Notes: generated from the sequence alone by a model not told the origin. A stretch of DNA of 64,000 bases from an uncultured candidate division Zixibacteria bacterium (GCA_937925655.1 CALAMC010000035.1:74073-138072), one strand, 5' to 3'. Shown: positions 9,296-18,131, counted from the first letter of the stretch. A program made the numbers and translations.

Positions 9296-10705
9296 GTGAG
9301 AACAATAACATTCAACGACAAAACCTACCGCATCGATTCCTACGGGTTTTTGATTTTTCCCGAAGACTGGGATGAGGATTTCGCCCGGGGAATGGCCCAT
9401 AAGGCCGGCATTAAAGGCGAACTCACTCCGGCTCACTGGAAGATGATAAATTTCATTCGCAACGAATTCGAACGCATGCACGCCTGCCCTTTGGTTTATA
9501 TCTCCTGTCTGAAAAACGAAATCGGTTTGGGGGATATGAAAAAATTATTTCCTGCGGGCTACCTGCGCGGCGTCTGCCGTCTGGCCGGAATAACCTACCG
9601 CCAGGGATATTTCCAGCAAACCTGGTTTCGCGAGAATATCGTGTGCAACACCCAGGCCTATGAAAACAAATCGTACTTCATCGACGTCGAGGGTTTTCTG
9701 ACCAATCCCGAAGACTGGGACGAAAATTATGCCTTGCACAAAGCCTATGAAATGAAAATGCCCGAATATCTGTCGCCCGACCACTGGCAACTGATGACTT
9801 ATATCCGCAATAAATTCAATGCCACCCGCCAGATTCCGACGCCGGAGGATTTCTGCCGGGATAACAAGATCGATCCCGGCGATTTCGAGTGGCTTTTCCC
9901 CGACGGATACTATCGGGGCCTAATCCGTCTGGCCGGTTTGAAATCCCAGAATTCTCATCGGGAGGCCTTGCTTAAATTCGATAATGCGCTATACAACGGG
10001 TTCCTTGTCAGCCAAAGTGAAAACAATTCACAAGGAGCAAATGTCATGGGAACGCTTGAACACGGAGGGAAAACCTACGAAGTCGATGAAAAAGGTTTTT
10101 TGTCCGATTTTCGGCAATGGGATGAAAATTTTGCCCGCGGTGCGGCCGTCAAGTCGGGAATGAATCCCGAATTAAGCACCGAACAATGGCAGGTCATCCA
10201 GTGGATACGCAAAAGTTATCAGGAAACCGGACGTTGCCCGATTGTCTATGAAACCTGTCGCAACATCGGCCTGCGGCTCGATGAACTGCGGCGGCTGTTC
10301 CCGACCGGCTATCTCCGGGGAGCCTGCAAACTCGCCGGGATAACATACAAAGTCGGCTACCTCGGCCAGACATATTTGCCTTCGACGGCCGAGGACTTGA
10401 ATCATATTTCGGCCGACAAAGTCTATGAGGTCGACGTGCGCGGCTTTTTGATCCGGCCGGAAGACTGGGACGAGTACTATGCCGCTTATCGCGCTTTCGA
10501 CATGAAAATCCCCGGCGGGAAGCTGACCGAGGACCATTGGCGGGTCATTCGCTTCATGCGTTCACATCATGCCGCCACGGGCACCATTCCCAATATTTAT
10601 GAAACCTGCGAGAAGAACGGACTGGCCTTGAGTGATCTCGAACGATTATTTCCCGACGGCTATCACCGGGGCGCTGTGAAAATCGCCGGCCTGCGTGTAC
10701 TGTAA
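9296..10705 (+). CDS. Protein with four tandem DsrC/TusE-like domains
   Basis: About 469 residues made of four repeats of the roughly 105-residue DsrC fold. Each repeat shows GFL..PEDWDE, LTPxHW, a flexible helical part and LFPxGYxRG..xxAG. The approximate limits are 1-110, 118-220, 255-360 and 372-469. DsrC proper is a single domain with two C-terminal cysteines 11 positions apart. Here repeats 1 and 3 keep only the upstream cysteine (GVCRLAG, GACKLAG), with Tyr where the terminal cysteine should be. Repeats 2 and 4 have neither (GLIRLAG, GAVKIAG). It follows hypB by 44 bases in the hdr/mvh operon. Since DsrC-type proteins exchange disulfides with HdrB/DsrK-type CCG proteins, a role as scaffold or redox partner of HdrB is an inference. 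GTG 9296 has AAAGGGGTG at a good distance; ATG 9290 is an alternative. Confidence 0.85.
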   Translation: MRTITFNDKTYRIDSYGFLIFPEDWDEDFARGMAHKAGIKGELTPAHWKMINFIRNEFERMHACPLVYISCLKNEIGLGDMKKLFPAGYLRGVCRLAGITYRQGYFQQTWFRENIVCNTQAYENKSYFIDVEGFLTNPEDWDENYALHKAYEMKMPEYLSPDHWQLMTYIRNKFNATRQIPTPEDFCRDNKIDPGDFEWLFPDGYYRGLIRLAGLKSQNSHREALLKFDNALYNGFLVSQSENNSQGANVMGTLEHGGKTYEVDEKGFLSDFRQWDENFARGAAVKSGMNPELSTEQWQVIQWIRKSYQETGRCPIVYETCRNIGLRLDELRRLFPTGYLRGACKLAGITYKVGYLGQTYLPSTAEDLNHISADKVYEVDVRGFLIRPEDWDEYYAAYRAFDMKIPGGKLTEDHWRVIRFMRSHHAATGTIPNIYETCEKNGLALSDLERLFPDGYHRGAVKIAGLRVL

Positions 10706-10744
10706 TTTTGTCGGGCGGCTTTTTTTAATCATATTGGAGACATG

Positions 10745-10777
10745 GTTCCCGGGCGATTTTTTAGACCGACCGGGAAC
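10745..10777. terminator. Candidate bidirectional terminator between convergent genes
   Basis: An 8-bp inverted repeat GTTCCCGG/CCGGGAAC encloses a 17-base loop with a T-run. It sits between the + strand operon end and the - strand gene ending at 10806, the right place for a shared terminator. No clean U-tract follows the stem, so the strength is uncertain. Confidence 0.4.
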
Positions 10778-10805
10778 GATCATAGATCCAGATAATGACG
10801 GGCTA

Positions 10806-11300
10806 TTACTTTTTTCCAAGCCCGAACATATAGCCGAATAATATCTTGAAATCCGGAATATCGCCGATGCCGAATCGGGCGACAAGGTTATAGAAATTTT
10901 TCTCGCCCGCAGGAACCTTGATACCGGCCAGAAGTGTCAACCCGATTTCCGTATCGGAATCACCTTCATCCGGAAAAATAAACGCAAACGTCGGGCCGCC
11001 ACCGGCATAGAAGACCAATTTCGACCCCGGCGGGGAAAACAGATTCAGCGAACCATCGGCGTTGGCCGTCAAAAGCGATCCCCCGTCGCCCATACCGTAA
11101 TCCAGGCTGGGCGAAAAATCGATTTTGCCTTTGGCGGCGCCCATTATGGATTGAGCCCCGATAACGAATTGGTCGGGATTAACGCTGTATCCGGCCCGGA
11201 TACCGATCCCGCTTTTCATGTCACTTATAGCCAGACTGGATGGCCCGGTCATTAAAACCGCCGCCACAATCAGCACCACGATGCCAGTCATGCTTTTCAT
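10806..11300 (-). CDS. Secreted beta-barrel-like protein, unknown function
   Basis: 164 residues with an N-terminal signal peptide (hydrophobic stretch GIVVLIVAAVLM, cleavage near SLA). The rest is glycine-rich with alternating polar and hydrophobic residues, and it ends LFGYMFGLGKK. This is consistent with a small outer-membrane beta-barrel, but I recognise no family. AGGAGG lies 4 bases before the chosen ATG (11298-11300); an upstream ATG at 11318 adds six residues. Confidence 0.55.
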   Translation of the reverse strand: MKSMTGIVVLIVAAVLMTGPSSLAISDMKSGIGIRAGYSVNPDQFVIGAQSIMGAAKGKIDFSPSLDYGMGDGGSLLTANADGSLNLFSPPGSKLVFYAGGGPTFAFIFPDEGDSDTEIGLTLLAGIKVPAGEKNFYNLVARFGIGDIPDFKILFGYMFGLGKK

Positions 11301-11403
11301 CGCTTCCTCCTTTTCCATACCATTTAACCATTTTTACCTTTGAAATAGAAAGCAGTTTACACCTGCCTTCCCGTTTTAGAATTGCCTGTTGGTGTTATCC
11401 CGA

Positions 11404-11751
11404 TCAGCCCCAGAAGCACCCACAGGCATCTTCATTCACCAGGTCGAGGAATTTTGTCAGCGTTCTGACTTCAGGTTTCGGTTGATAGACATGCCATTTC
11501 AGGTCGCTACGCATCCAGAAAACTTTCCAAATCTGTTGTGATCGTACGAACGTCGTTTTTGCCACCGCCTCTTCAATCTTGATATCAGCGTTTTTGTAAT
11601 GCGATCGAATTTCGAATATTTCAATGCTTTGACCCTTTATTCGAAATCCAATATCAACCTTATCGCGGATATCCACTGGCGGTCGGCGCTTTTCAATAAA
11701 GGCCGCCACGAGATTTTCATAATTCTCTATTTCACTTTTGGTGAATGCCAT
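11404..11751 (-). CDS. DUF3024 family protein
   Basis: 115 residues matching the DUF3024 pattern: an N-terminal helix followed by a P-V-D-x-R strand, an EIRSHY strand, the QQIWKVFWMRSDLKWHVY core and a C-terminal acidic segment ending in CGCFWG. The function of the family is unknown. It lies alone between the beta-barrel-like gene and the arsenic operon on the same strand. Confidence 0.7.
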   Translation of the reverse strand: MAFTKSEIENYENLVAAFIEKRRPPVDIRDKVDIGFRIKGQSIEIFEIRSHYKNADIKIEEAVAKTTFVRSQQIWKVFWMRSDLKWHVYQPKPEVRTLTKFLDLVNEDACGCFWG

Positions 11752-11867
11752 AATTTCCCCGCCAATTATTATAAATAATAATTTTTCGAAAATAAATGAT
11801 TCCCGCAGGACGAGGTTTCTTCCACATGCCGTGATGAATAATGATTAATAACGGAAGTAGGCAATTT

Positions 11868-12950
11868 CTACCCCCGGCATTTTTGTAATTCCATTTCTCC
11901 CTCCGAGAAATACTTCCGGCGAAAGTACAACGCCACGTTGACCAGCCCGATCAGGACCGGTACTTCGACCAGCGGTCCGATCACCGCCGCGAACGCCACG
12001 CCCGAATTTATCCCGAATACCGCCACCGCCACCGCAATGGCCAGTTCGAAATTGTTGGACGCCGCCGTGAAACTCAATGTCGTCGCTTTGGCATAATCGG
12101 CCCGGGCTTTCTTGCTTAAAAAGAAACTGACCAAAAACATCACGACAAAATATATCAGAAGCGGCACGGCGATGCGAACCACGTCGAGCGGGATCTTCAC
12201 GATCAACTCGCCCTTGAGCGAGAACATGACAAAAATGGTGAACAACAGTGCCACCAGCGTTATCGGACTTATGCGCGGAACAAATTCGCGATGATACCAC
12301 TCTTTGCCTTTGATTTTGACCAGAATCAGGCGGGTCAGAATCCCGGCGATAAACGGTATGCCCAGATATATGAAGACGCTTTCGGCGATTTGCCCCATGG
12401 TCACTTCGACCACAGCCCCCTCAAGCCCCAGCAGGGGCGGCAGTTTGGTGACAAAAATCCACGCGAAGACCGAATAGAATATCACCTGGAAGACGGAATT
12501 GAAAGCCACCAGCCCCGCGGCGTACTCCGGGTCGCCCTCGGCCAGGTCGTTCCATACAATCACCATGGCGATGCACCGTGCCAGGCCGATCATGATCAGC
12601 CCCACCATGTATTCGGGATACCCGGACAGGAACACAACGGCCAGGACGAACATCAAAATCGGCCCGATCACCCAGTTTTGCACCAGACTTAGAATCAGGA
12701 TTTTGTAATTACGAAAAACCCGCCCCATTTCTTCATAGCGCACTTTGGCCAGCGGAGGGTACATCATGAGTATCAGGCCGACCGCGATGGGAATATTGGT
12801 CGTCCCGACCGAGAATTTATCCCAGAAGCCGGCAATGCCGGGGTAAAAATGACCCCAGGCAACACCAATCGCCATTGCGGCAAATATCCAGACCGTCAGG
12901 AGACGGTCCAAAAATCCGAGTTTTTTGGCCACCGAACCTTCGGTTTTCAT
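11868..12950 (-). CDS. acr3: Arsenite efflux transporter, ACR3 type
   Basis: A ten-helix inner-membrane permease that exports arsenite. The 360-residue product has hydrophobic helices throughout and the ACR3 signature GLARCIAMVIVWN, which contains the conserved Cys of the transport site. A second conserved stretch is SFTAASNNFELAIAVAV. It is the last gene of the arsenic operon, 50 bases after arsC; the two give reduction of arsenate and extrusion of arsenite. Confidence 0.93.
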   Translation of the reverse strand: MKTEGSVAKKLGFLDRLLTVWIFAAMAIGVAWGHFYPGIAGFWDKFSVGTTNIPIAVGLILMMYPPLAKVRYEEMGRVFRNYKILILSLVQNWVIGPILMFVLAVVFLSGYPEYMVGLIMIGLARCIAMVIVWNDLAEGDPEYAAGLVAFNSVFQVIFYSVFAWIFVTKLPPLLGLEGAVVEVTMGQIAESVFIYLGIPFIAGILTRLILVKIKGKEWYHREFVPRISPITLVALLFTIFVMFSLKGELIVKIPLDVVRIAVPLLIYFVVMFLVSFFLSKKARADYAKATTLSFTAASNNFELAIAVAVAVFGINSGVAFAAVIGPLVEVPVLIGLVNVALYFRRKYFSEGEMELQKCRG

Positions 12951-13000
12951 TTAGCTCGCTCCTTTAGTGACAACATCTCGACCATGAGGCTTTATATGAT

Positions 13001-13432
13001 TCATTGTTTCGGTGGGAGAGATTCGGGAAGTGTCATTACATAATCTCTGATTTCATCGCGCACCCGACGATAATGCGACAGCGCTTCCTCTTCGGTTTTT
13101 GCCGTTTTCGCCAGCCGGGGCGGGTCGTCGAAACCCCGATGAATCCTGATTGTCTTTCCGGGAAATATCGGGCAGTTCTTGTCGGCATCGGAACAAACCG
13201 TGATGACATAATCGAATTCGCGCTCATTCAGGTCGGCCAGCGTCTTGGAGCGGTGTTCCGAAATGTCCACTCCCGCTTCCGCCATAACTTTCACCGCCAG
13301 CGGATTTAGTCCGTGATTTTCGGTCCCCGCGGAATAAGCCTGAATTTTATCGCTTTTGAAATGCCGTGCCCAGCCCTCGGCCATCTGGCTCCGGCAGGAA
13401 TTGCCGGTGCATAAAAACATTATTTTCAGCAT
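13001..13432 (-). CDS. arsC: Arsenate reductase, thioredoxin-coupled low-Mr phosphatase fold (ArsC)
   Basis: Reduces arsenate to arsenite. The N-terminal P-loop is CTGNSCRS (Cys-x5-Arg-Ser), with an SAGTE strand, VITVCSDADKNCPIFPG carrying the two further redox cysteines, and DDPP holding the catalytic Asp. 143 residues, typical length. It lies 15 bases after the DUF1573 gene and before acr3. Confidence 0.93.
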   Translation of the reverse strand: MLKIMFLCTGNSCRSQMAEGWARHFKSDKIQAYSAGTENHGLNPLAVKVMAEAGVDISEHRSKTLADLNEREFDYVITVCSDADKNCPIFPGKTIRIHRGFDDPPRLAKTAKTEEEALSHYRRVRDEIRDYVMTLPESLPPKQ

Positions 13433-13447
13433 CCGGATACACCAGGG

Positions 13448-14731
13448 TTATTTTTGAATAATCATGCTGTAACGAATGCGGATTTCCGGCTGGTCCTCAT
13501 CGTTGGTGTTGATGATAACCTCGCCGGCGACATTCCGGGTCAACTCCAGAGCATTGGCATTGGGCCTGGCGCGGATAGTATATTGCTGTCCCGCGGTCAC
13601 GGTATCGATTTTGAGACTTAGCCGATCATCGCGATCTTTTAATCCGGTTATCTTCAAATCAGATCCGTCCAGCGTACTGTTCACCCGAATTTCCTGAACA
13701 TCCTGTTTAGTCGGTGGCAGTGATTTGTTAATCAAAAAGCGGATTATATCGGGTGCCACATCCAGATTCCCGATGACATTACCTCTGACGTGCAATACTG
13801 ACGCCTGATAAGAGCTATCCGTCATGCTGGCGGTGATATTGGCTTCTATCGGGCCGGGTGGCGCGTCCGGCGCGACTGCCACATCGATTTGCAGTTTCTC
13901 CCCGGTTTCCGAAGGTGCCGGAGAAATAGTGAAAGCAATGGATGGGGAATCCGTGGTGACATTTAGCAGGCTTCTCTTTTGGGCATTCTTCAATACCAGA
14001 AACACGGTTTTGCCGGTGGATTGATGTCTGCGAATTTTCCCCATATCAAGGTAACTTTGTTCGAAGCCGAATTCCATATCGACAAAAGCCGTGATATTCA
14101 GCGTTCCCTGCGGATTCCGGCGGTCATTGGTTTCGACCAGAATAGTATTTTTCTGCTGACCTCTTTTATGGCTGCTGTTAAAAGATACTTCAATTTTGCC
14201 TTCCCCACCCGGGGGAATGTCCGTCGCAGTCAGGACGGCCGCCGTGCATCCTCACGACCCTTTAGCCTTGATCAGCTTGAGCGGTTCATCGCCCACGTTT
14301 TTCACGATAAACGTGTGCGAGACCTTTTCTCCCTGCACGATTGTTCCGAAATCATGCAAAGTTTCCGGGAAGTGCGCCAATGGGCCGCGCGTTGATGACG
14401 TCGTTTCATTTTTCGGGTCGGTTTGAACCGACGGCGGTGTCGGATTAGTCACCGGCGCGGCCGGCGAAGTGGTCGGCTTTGATGGCGTTGCCGCTGGCGG
14501 GGTGACTTCTCCGGTGGCGTCAGCGATTTGTACCGGCGTCGATTCCGGTTGGCTCGATATCGCCACCTCCGATCCGCGGCCGAACCAAATAACAGCGATT
14601 ATTATAATGACCGAGAGGCTTCCGATAGAGGCTATAAGGGGTATGCGATTTTTTGGACGAATCGTTGTTGATGTCTTGGCCCTTGAAGTGCGCGCTTTTG
14701 AGCCATTTTTGCTCTTGTTCTTTTTGCTCAT
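13448..14731 (-). CDS. DUF1573 protein with in-frame TGA at a conserved Cys: candidate selenoprotein
   Basis: One continuous reading frame of 428 codons is interrupted only by TGA at codon 160 (14252-14254). Upstream lie a basic N-terminus, one membrane helix (about residues 31-50), a Pro/Thr-rich linker and the start of a DUF1573 Ig-like domain (HDFGTIVQGEKVSHTFIVKN). After the TGA the same frame continues GCTAAVLTATDIPPGGEGK...VSFNS, the second half of the same domain. The family motif is S-C-G-C-T; here the first Cys is TGA, giving S-(TGA)-G-C-T. About 190 more residues of Ig-like sequence follow. A recent nonsense mutation is the alternative, but it would have to hit this codon exactly and leave both flanks intact. 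The gene is in the arsenic operon, so a periplasm-facing selenol/thiol role is possible (inference). Confidence 0.75.
14216..14254 (-). promoter_or_regulatory. Possible bacterial SECIS stem-loop after the in-frame TGA
   Basis: On the minus strand, 13 nt after the TGA, CCGTC (14238-14234) can pair with GACGG (14225-14221). The 8-nt loop CTGACTGC contains a G about 21 nt from the TGA. Spacing and loop G fit the loose bacterial SECIS description; the 5-bp stem is modest. The structure was judged by eye only. Confidence 0.35.
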
Positions 14732-14867
14732 AATTCAAACCTTGATGTAAAACCCAAATATAAGCATTTCATCCCGAATTTTCAAGCGTTTTGCCGCTTT
14801 TCCGCTGTTCGGGATTGTATATCATTAAACGATTTATTGCGGTTATGGTTCATCGTCGGCGGTTCCC

Positions 14868-15569
14868 TTACCTGAATAAAGTTACCCCAAATATATAAGT
14901 AAGGATATAATAGATGCCGACCACTATAAACACCCCGCCGGTAATACGCCGTGCCCATTTTTCAATGGCCTTTAGCTTATTAAATATAACCCCGACCAAC
15001 CGTGTGCTTATAGCAATCACAAAGGCGAAAACAATTACCGGCAGGGCGGTGCCGATGCCATAAACGGTTGGCATCAAAAAAGAAGAGTTGTGCTCCACGG
15101 CCAGCGGAATAAGACTACCGAAAAACAATGCCGCCGACACCGGGCAGAAAGACAGTGCGAACAACAGGCCAAGCAGTCCCGCCCCCCAGATGCCAAAACG
15201 CTCCACTTTCTCCTGTAATGACGAACCTAAACCGCTTCCGCGGAAGCTGAAGGAAATTACGTCGAGGAGGAACAGGCCGACGATTATCAGAATCGGACCG
15301 AGGAATTTATTCATATTCTGTTGTAGAAACATCGCCAGCCGGGGAATCGACAGGACGCTGGCCACGATGAGAATGCCAAGAACCAGATAGGTCAGCATCC
15401 GTCCCAGAGCGTACAGCAATCCGGCGGCGAGAACTTGCCGCGGGCTGTCCACCCGCCGCCCGATATACGTGATGGCGGCAATATTTGTCGCCAGCGGGCA
15501 GGGCGAAATGGAGGTCAATATGCCCAGCCAGCAGGCCGATGCGACGGCCAGCACAAACGACTCATTCAT
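14868..15569 (-). CDS. ArsG-like efflux permease (DsbD/CcdA-fold membrane protein)
   Basis: About 233 residues with six or more membrane helices. SISPCPLATNIAAITYIG and ALSFCPVSAALFFGSL carry the paired-cysteine-proline motifs of the DsbD/CcdA fold, as in the ArsG family of organoarsenical permeases found with ArsF. The ATG at 15567-15569 overlaps the end of the ArsF-like gene by 8 bases, so the two are translationally coupled. It may instead transfer electrons across the membrane to periplasmic thiols. Confidence 0.75.
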   Translation of the reverse strand: MNESFVLAVASACWLGILTSISPCPLATNIAAITYIGRRVDSPRQVLAAGLLYALGRMLTYLVLGILIVASVLSIPRLAMFLQQNMNKFLGPILIIVGLFLLDVISFSFRGSGLGSSLQEKVERFGIWGAGLLGLLFALSFCPVSAALFFGSLIPLAVEHNSSFLMPTVYGIGTALPVIVFAFVIAISTRLVGVIFNKLKAIEKWARRITGGVFIVVGIYYILTYIFGVTLFR

Positions 15570-16053
15570 CGGCGGTTTCGCCCTCAAGAAACCGTTTGGT
15601 CTCGGCCTGTACATATTTCATATACTCTTCTTTGTTGCGCACCAGTTCCCAGATTTTGTCGAGATTTTTCCATTCGGCTTCTCGCCCGTCTTTGTGGCGG
15701 GATAGAATCAATGCCTTGGTATAAAGCTGATAATCCTCAATAAAGTGCGCGTTGGCCTTGTTGTCGTAATTAACGGCCTGCCAGATCAGGGTACTGTCGG
15801 TCAGTTCCTTTTCAAAGCCGGATGCAAGAGCCTCACGCGAATACTCCTCGAGTTTGATACACGTGGCGCAACGGACGTCCCCGTGAAAATAATAAGCGTA
15901 AACAATCCCGGAGGACTTCGTCTCCGGCGTTAAGGCCGATGAATCGGCGACAACTTTGGCCGGGTTAACCGCCTCATTCTTTGCTTCGTCGGCGATGACT
16001 GCCCCAAACGATATTATTGCCGCCAACGTTGTGAGAATTAATGTCTTTGTCAT
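15562..16053 (-). CDS. ArsF-like secreted protein of the arsenic operon
   Basis: 163 residues with a Sec signal peptide (LILTTLAAIISFGAVIA). A thioredoxin-like core follows, with YYFHGDVRCATC, VNYDNKANAHFIEDYQLYTKALIL and WKNLDKIWELV, the hallmarks of the ArsF family described beside ArsG. CATC is probably a redox-active pair. MTKT (16053) is chosen over an ATG at 16077 because GGAG precedes it. ArsF is named for nitroaryl-arsenical reduction; whether that holds here is unknown. Confidence 0.78.
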   Translation of the reverse strand: MTKTLILTTLAAIISFGAVIADEAKNEAVNPAKVVADSSALTPETKSSGIVYAYYFHGDVRCATCIKLEEYSREALASGFEKELTDSTLIWQAVNYDNKANAHFIEDYQLYTKALILSRHKDGREAEWKNLDKIWELVRNKEEYMKYVQAETKRFLEGETADE

Positions 16054-16079
16054 AACACACTCCAAAGTAGTCTTCATTT

Positions 16080-16310
16080 TTATATCAGTTTTTTTATTTC
16101 TTCCACCGATGGAACCTTACCGGTCAGCACTACCTTGCCGTCAACCACCAGGGCCGGTGTCATCATGACGCCGTAGGCCATGATTTTCTGGATATCCTCC
16201 ACCTTCTCGATGTTGCATTCCATGTTGAGTTGTGCGGCCGCCTCCATGGTCATTTCGGCGAGCTTCTTGCACTTGGGACAGCCGGTGCCCAGAATTTCGA
16301 TTTTTTTCAA
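16080..16310 (-). CDS. Mini-thioredoxin / redox-active disulfide protein
   Basis: 76 residues with a GTGCPKCKKL active site (CPKC) directly after the first strand and a MMTPALVVDGKVVLTGKVPS half containing the cis-proline. This is the small thioredoxin-like family often found beside ArsP/YraQ-type permeases. The start is TTG (16308-16310), with AGGAGG upstream. It lies 12 bases after the permease gene. Confidence 0.82.
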   Translation of the reverse strand: MKKIEILGTGCPKCKKLAEMTMEAAAQLNMECNIEKVEDIQKIMAYGVMMTPALVVDGKVVLTGKVPSVEEIKKLI

Positions 16311-16322
16311 AGCCTTGTCCTC

Positions 16323-17621
16323 CTAAAATAATAAACCGTATACTACGCCCGCAATCGTTGCCATCACTATTACTAACGCCACGAAAACTATGGTTTTTTT
16401 CGTGCCCATGATCGACCTGATTGCCAGCATGTTGGGAAGCGACAGCGCCGGACCGGCCAGAAGTAGCGCCAGCGCCGGACCTTTGCCCATGCCGTTGCCG
16501 ATCAGCCCCTGCAGTATCGGCACTTCGGTCAATGTCGCAAAATACATGAACGCCCCGGCAATCGAGGCAAACAGATTAGACCAGAGCGAATTGCCGCCCA
16601 CCGAGCCGCTGATCCACTGCGATGGAATAATGCCTTCAAAACCGGGTCGTCCCAACAAAAGCCCGGCAACCAGGACACCGCCGAACAAAAGCGGCAGTAT
16701 CTGCTTGGCAAATCCCCAGGTCTGGGAAAACCATTCGCCCGATTCGTCTTCTCGCCGACTGGTTATAATCGACAATCCCACTACCGCGGCGGAGAAGGGA
16801 AGCAGCGGTTCATGCGGGAAAATCAGTGCGATTACTGCTGTCGCCAGAGCAGTAACGATGACCGGTATTTCCGACAGCCGAAACCAGAAAATAAGCATGG
16901 CGCCAAGCCCGACAGCGGCAATGCTCGTGATCACCCATTTGTATGAGTAGACGAGAGTCCAGAATCCTGACGGCTCATTCGGTTTGCCCCAGTTGGCAAA
17001 GACCAGAATTGCCACCATCGCCGCAAAATACAGCCCGTTTTTCCAAAGGGGTCGCTCTACTTCCGGCTCGGGCATGGCCATCCGGGCGTTGATTTTCTCG
17101 GTTTCCTCTTTATGATATATAAAGTGCATCAAAAGACCAATGACTATGCTGAAAACAATCGCGCCGATTGCCCGTGCGATACCCAGTTCAATACCCAACA
17201 CTCTGGCCGTCAGGACAATCGCCAGAACATTAATAGCCGGTCCCGAATAAAGAAAGGCTGTAGCCGGGCCGAGTCCGGCGCCCATGCGATAAATCCCGGC
17301 AAAAAGCGGGAGCACCGTGCATGAACATACCGCCAGAATCGTGCCTGAAACCGAAGCGACACCATAAGAAAGCACTTTATTGGCTTTGGCGCCGAGATAT
17401 TTCATCACCGACGCCTGACTTACAAACACGGCAATGGCTCCGGCTATAAAAAAGGCCGGTATCAAACAGAGAATGACATGCTCCTGGGCGTACCACTTGG
17501 TTAAAGCCAGGGCCTCAATAATGGCTCCTCGCAATCGGGTACTATCAATCGGCAAGTAAAAGAAAATAACAAATACCGCGACTATTCCGGCCAGTGGTTT
17601 CCATTCTTTCTTCCATTCCAT
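16323..17621 (-). CDS. ArsP/YraQ-type permease (PF03773-like)
   Basis: 432 residues with at least ten membrane helices in two homologous halves. The conserved signatures are VCSCTVLPLFAGIYRMGAGLG with FLYSGPAINVLAI in the first half and LTEVPILQGLIGNGMGKGPALALLLAGPA in the second. The paired cysteine motif CSC is as in ArsP, which exports trivalent methylarsenicals. It follows arsR and precedes the mini-thioredoxin. Confidence 0.85.
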   Translation of the reverse strand: MEWKKEWKPLAGIVAVFVIFFYLPIDSTRLRGAIIEALALTKWYAQEHVILCLIPAFFIAGAIAVFVSQASVMKYLGAKANKVLSYGVASVSGTILAVCSCTVLPLFAGIYRMGAGLGPATAFLYSGPAINVLAIVLTARVLGIELGIARAIGAIVFSIVIGLLMHFIYHKEETEKINARMAMPEPEVERPLWKNGLYFAAMVAILVFANWGKPNEPSGFWTLVYSYKWVITSIAAVGLGAMLIFWFRLSEIPVIVTALATAVIALIFPHEPLLPFSAAVVGLSIITSRREDESGEWFSQTWGFAKQILPLLFGGVLVAGLLLGRPGFEGIIPSQWISGSVGGNSLWSNLFASIAGAFMYFATLTEVPILQGLIGNGMGKGPALALLLAGPALSLPNMLAIRSIMGTKKTIVFVALVIVMATIAGVVYGLLF

Positions 17622-17648
17622 GCTGTCAAATCCTCGAAATTACGAAAA

Positions 17649-17972
17649 CTATTTCCGGGCGCAGGCCGACATCCGTCGGGCGTTGGCTGTCAATACATCT
17701 TCCACGCAACCGAAAAAATTCAAAATGCAGGGCACACGCAGGCGATAGAAAACCTGCTGGCCACGCTTTTCATCCTCCACAATCCCGGCCTCTTTCAGAA
17801 TCGAAAGGTGTCTGGATACCGTGGAAATATCGGCCCCGATCTTATCCCGCAGTTCGCAGACACACCGTTCGCCGGAAGATAGTTCGTCCAGAATTAAAAG
17901 CCGTGACGGATGCGCGATAGCCTTAATTATTCGCGCCCGGGCTTCATACTTTTGTTTGGTTTCAATATCCAT
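17649..17972 (-). CDS. arsR: ArsR-family metalloregulator
   Basis: A winged-helix repressor that releases DNA on binding arsenite or antimonite. 107 residues: AHPSRLLILDELSSGERCVCEL holds the recognition region with an ELCVC-like ligand pair (RCVCEL), STVSRHLSILKEAGIV is the recognition helix and GQQVFYRL the wing. Extra cysteines lie in the C-terminus (CILNFFGC and a terminal CARK). ATG 17970-17972 is the natural start; the frame is open upstream without conserved sequence. It is the first gene of the operon. Confidence 0.9.
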   Translation of the reverse strand: MDIETKQKYEARARIIKAIAHPSRLLILDELSSGERCVCELRDKIGADISTVSRHLSILKEAGIVEDEKRGQQVFYRLRVPCILNFFGCVEDVLTANARRMSACARK

Positions 17973-18004
17973 ATAAAATCTTATACCTTTATCGACTTTG
18001 TTAG

Positions 18005-18037
18005 TTGGCAAAATAACCAAATATATTTTATTGTCAA
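18005..18037 (-). promoter_or_regulatory. arsR: Candidate arsenic-operon promoter with overlapping palindrome
   Basis: On the minus strand, TTGACA (18037-18032) is followed after 16 bases by TATTTT (18015-18010). An inverted repeat, TTGG-N8-CCAA (18005-18020), overlaps the -10 element, the usual placement of an ArsR operator. It lies 33 bases upstream of the arsR ATG. Confidence 0.4.
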
Positions 18038-18066
18038 CGGGAATTATCCGACCCTGCCCGGAGACC

Positions 18067-18100
18067 ATAAAAAACCGGGCAAGTCCTTTAACCTGCCCGG
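18067..18100 (-). terminator. Rho-independent terminator of the protease gene
   Basis: Read on the minus strand, CCGGGCA, a 12-base loop and TGCCCGG are followed directly by a T-run (complement of the A-run 18069-18074). It lies about 30 bases after the stop of the subtilisin-like gene and upstream of the arsR promoter. Confidence 0.75.
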
Positions 18101-18131
18101 GTTAGAGAATTTTAATGATTTTATGGTATCT

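Noticed and set aside
14077..14254. Frameshift between two DUF1573 gene halves
   Set aside because: Both halves are in the same frame and no base gain or loss is needed; the only interruption is one TGA.
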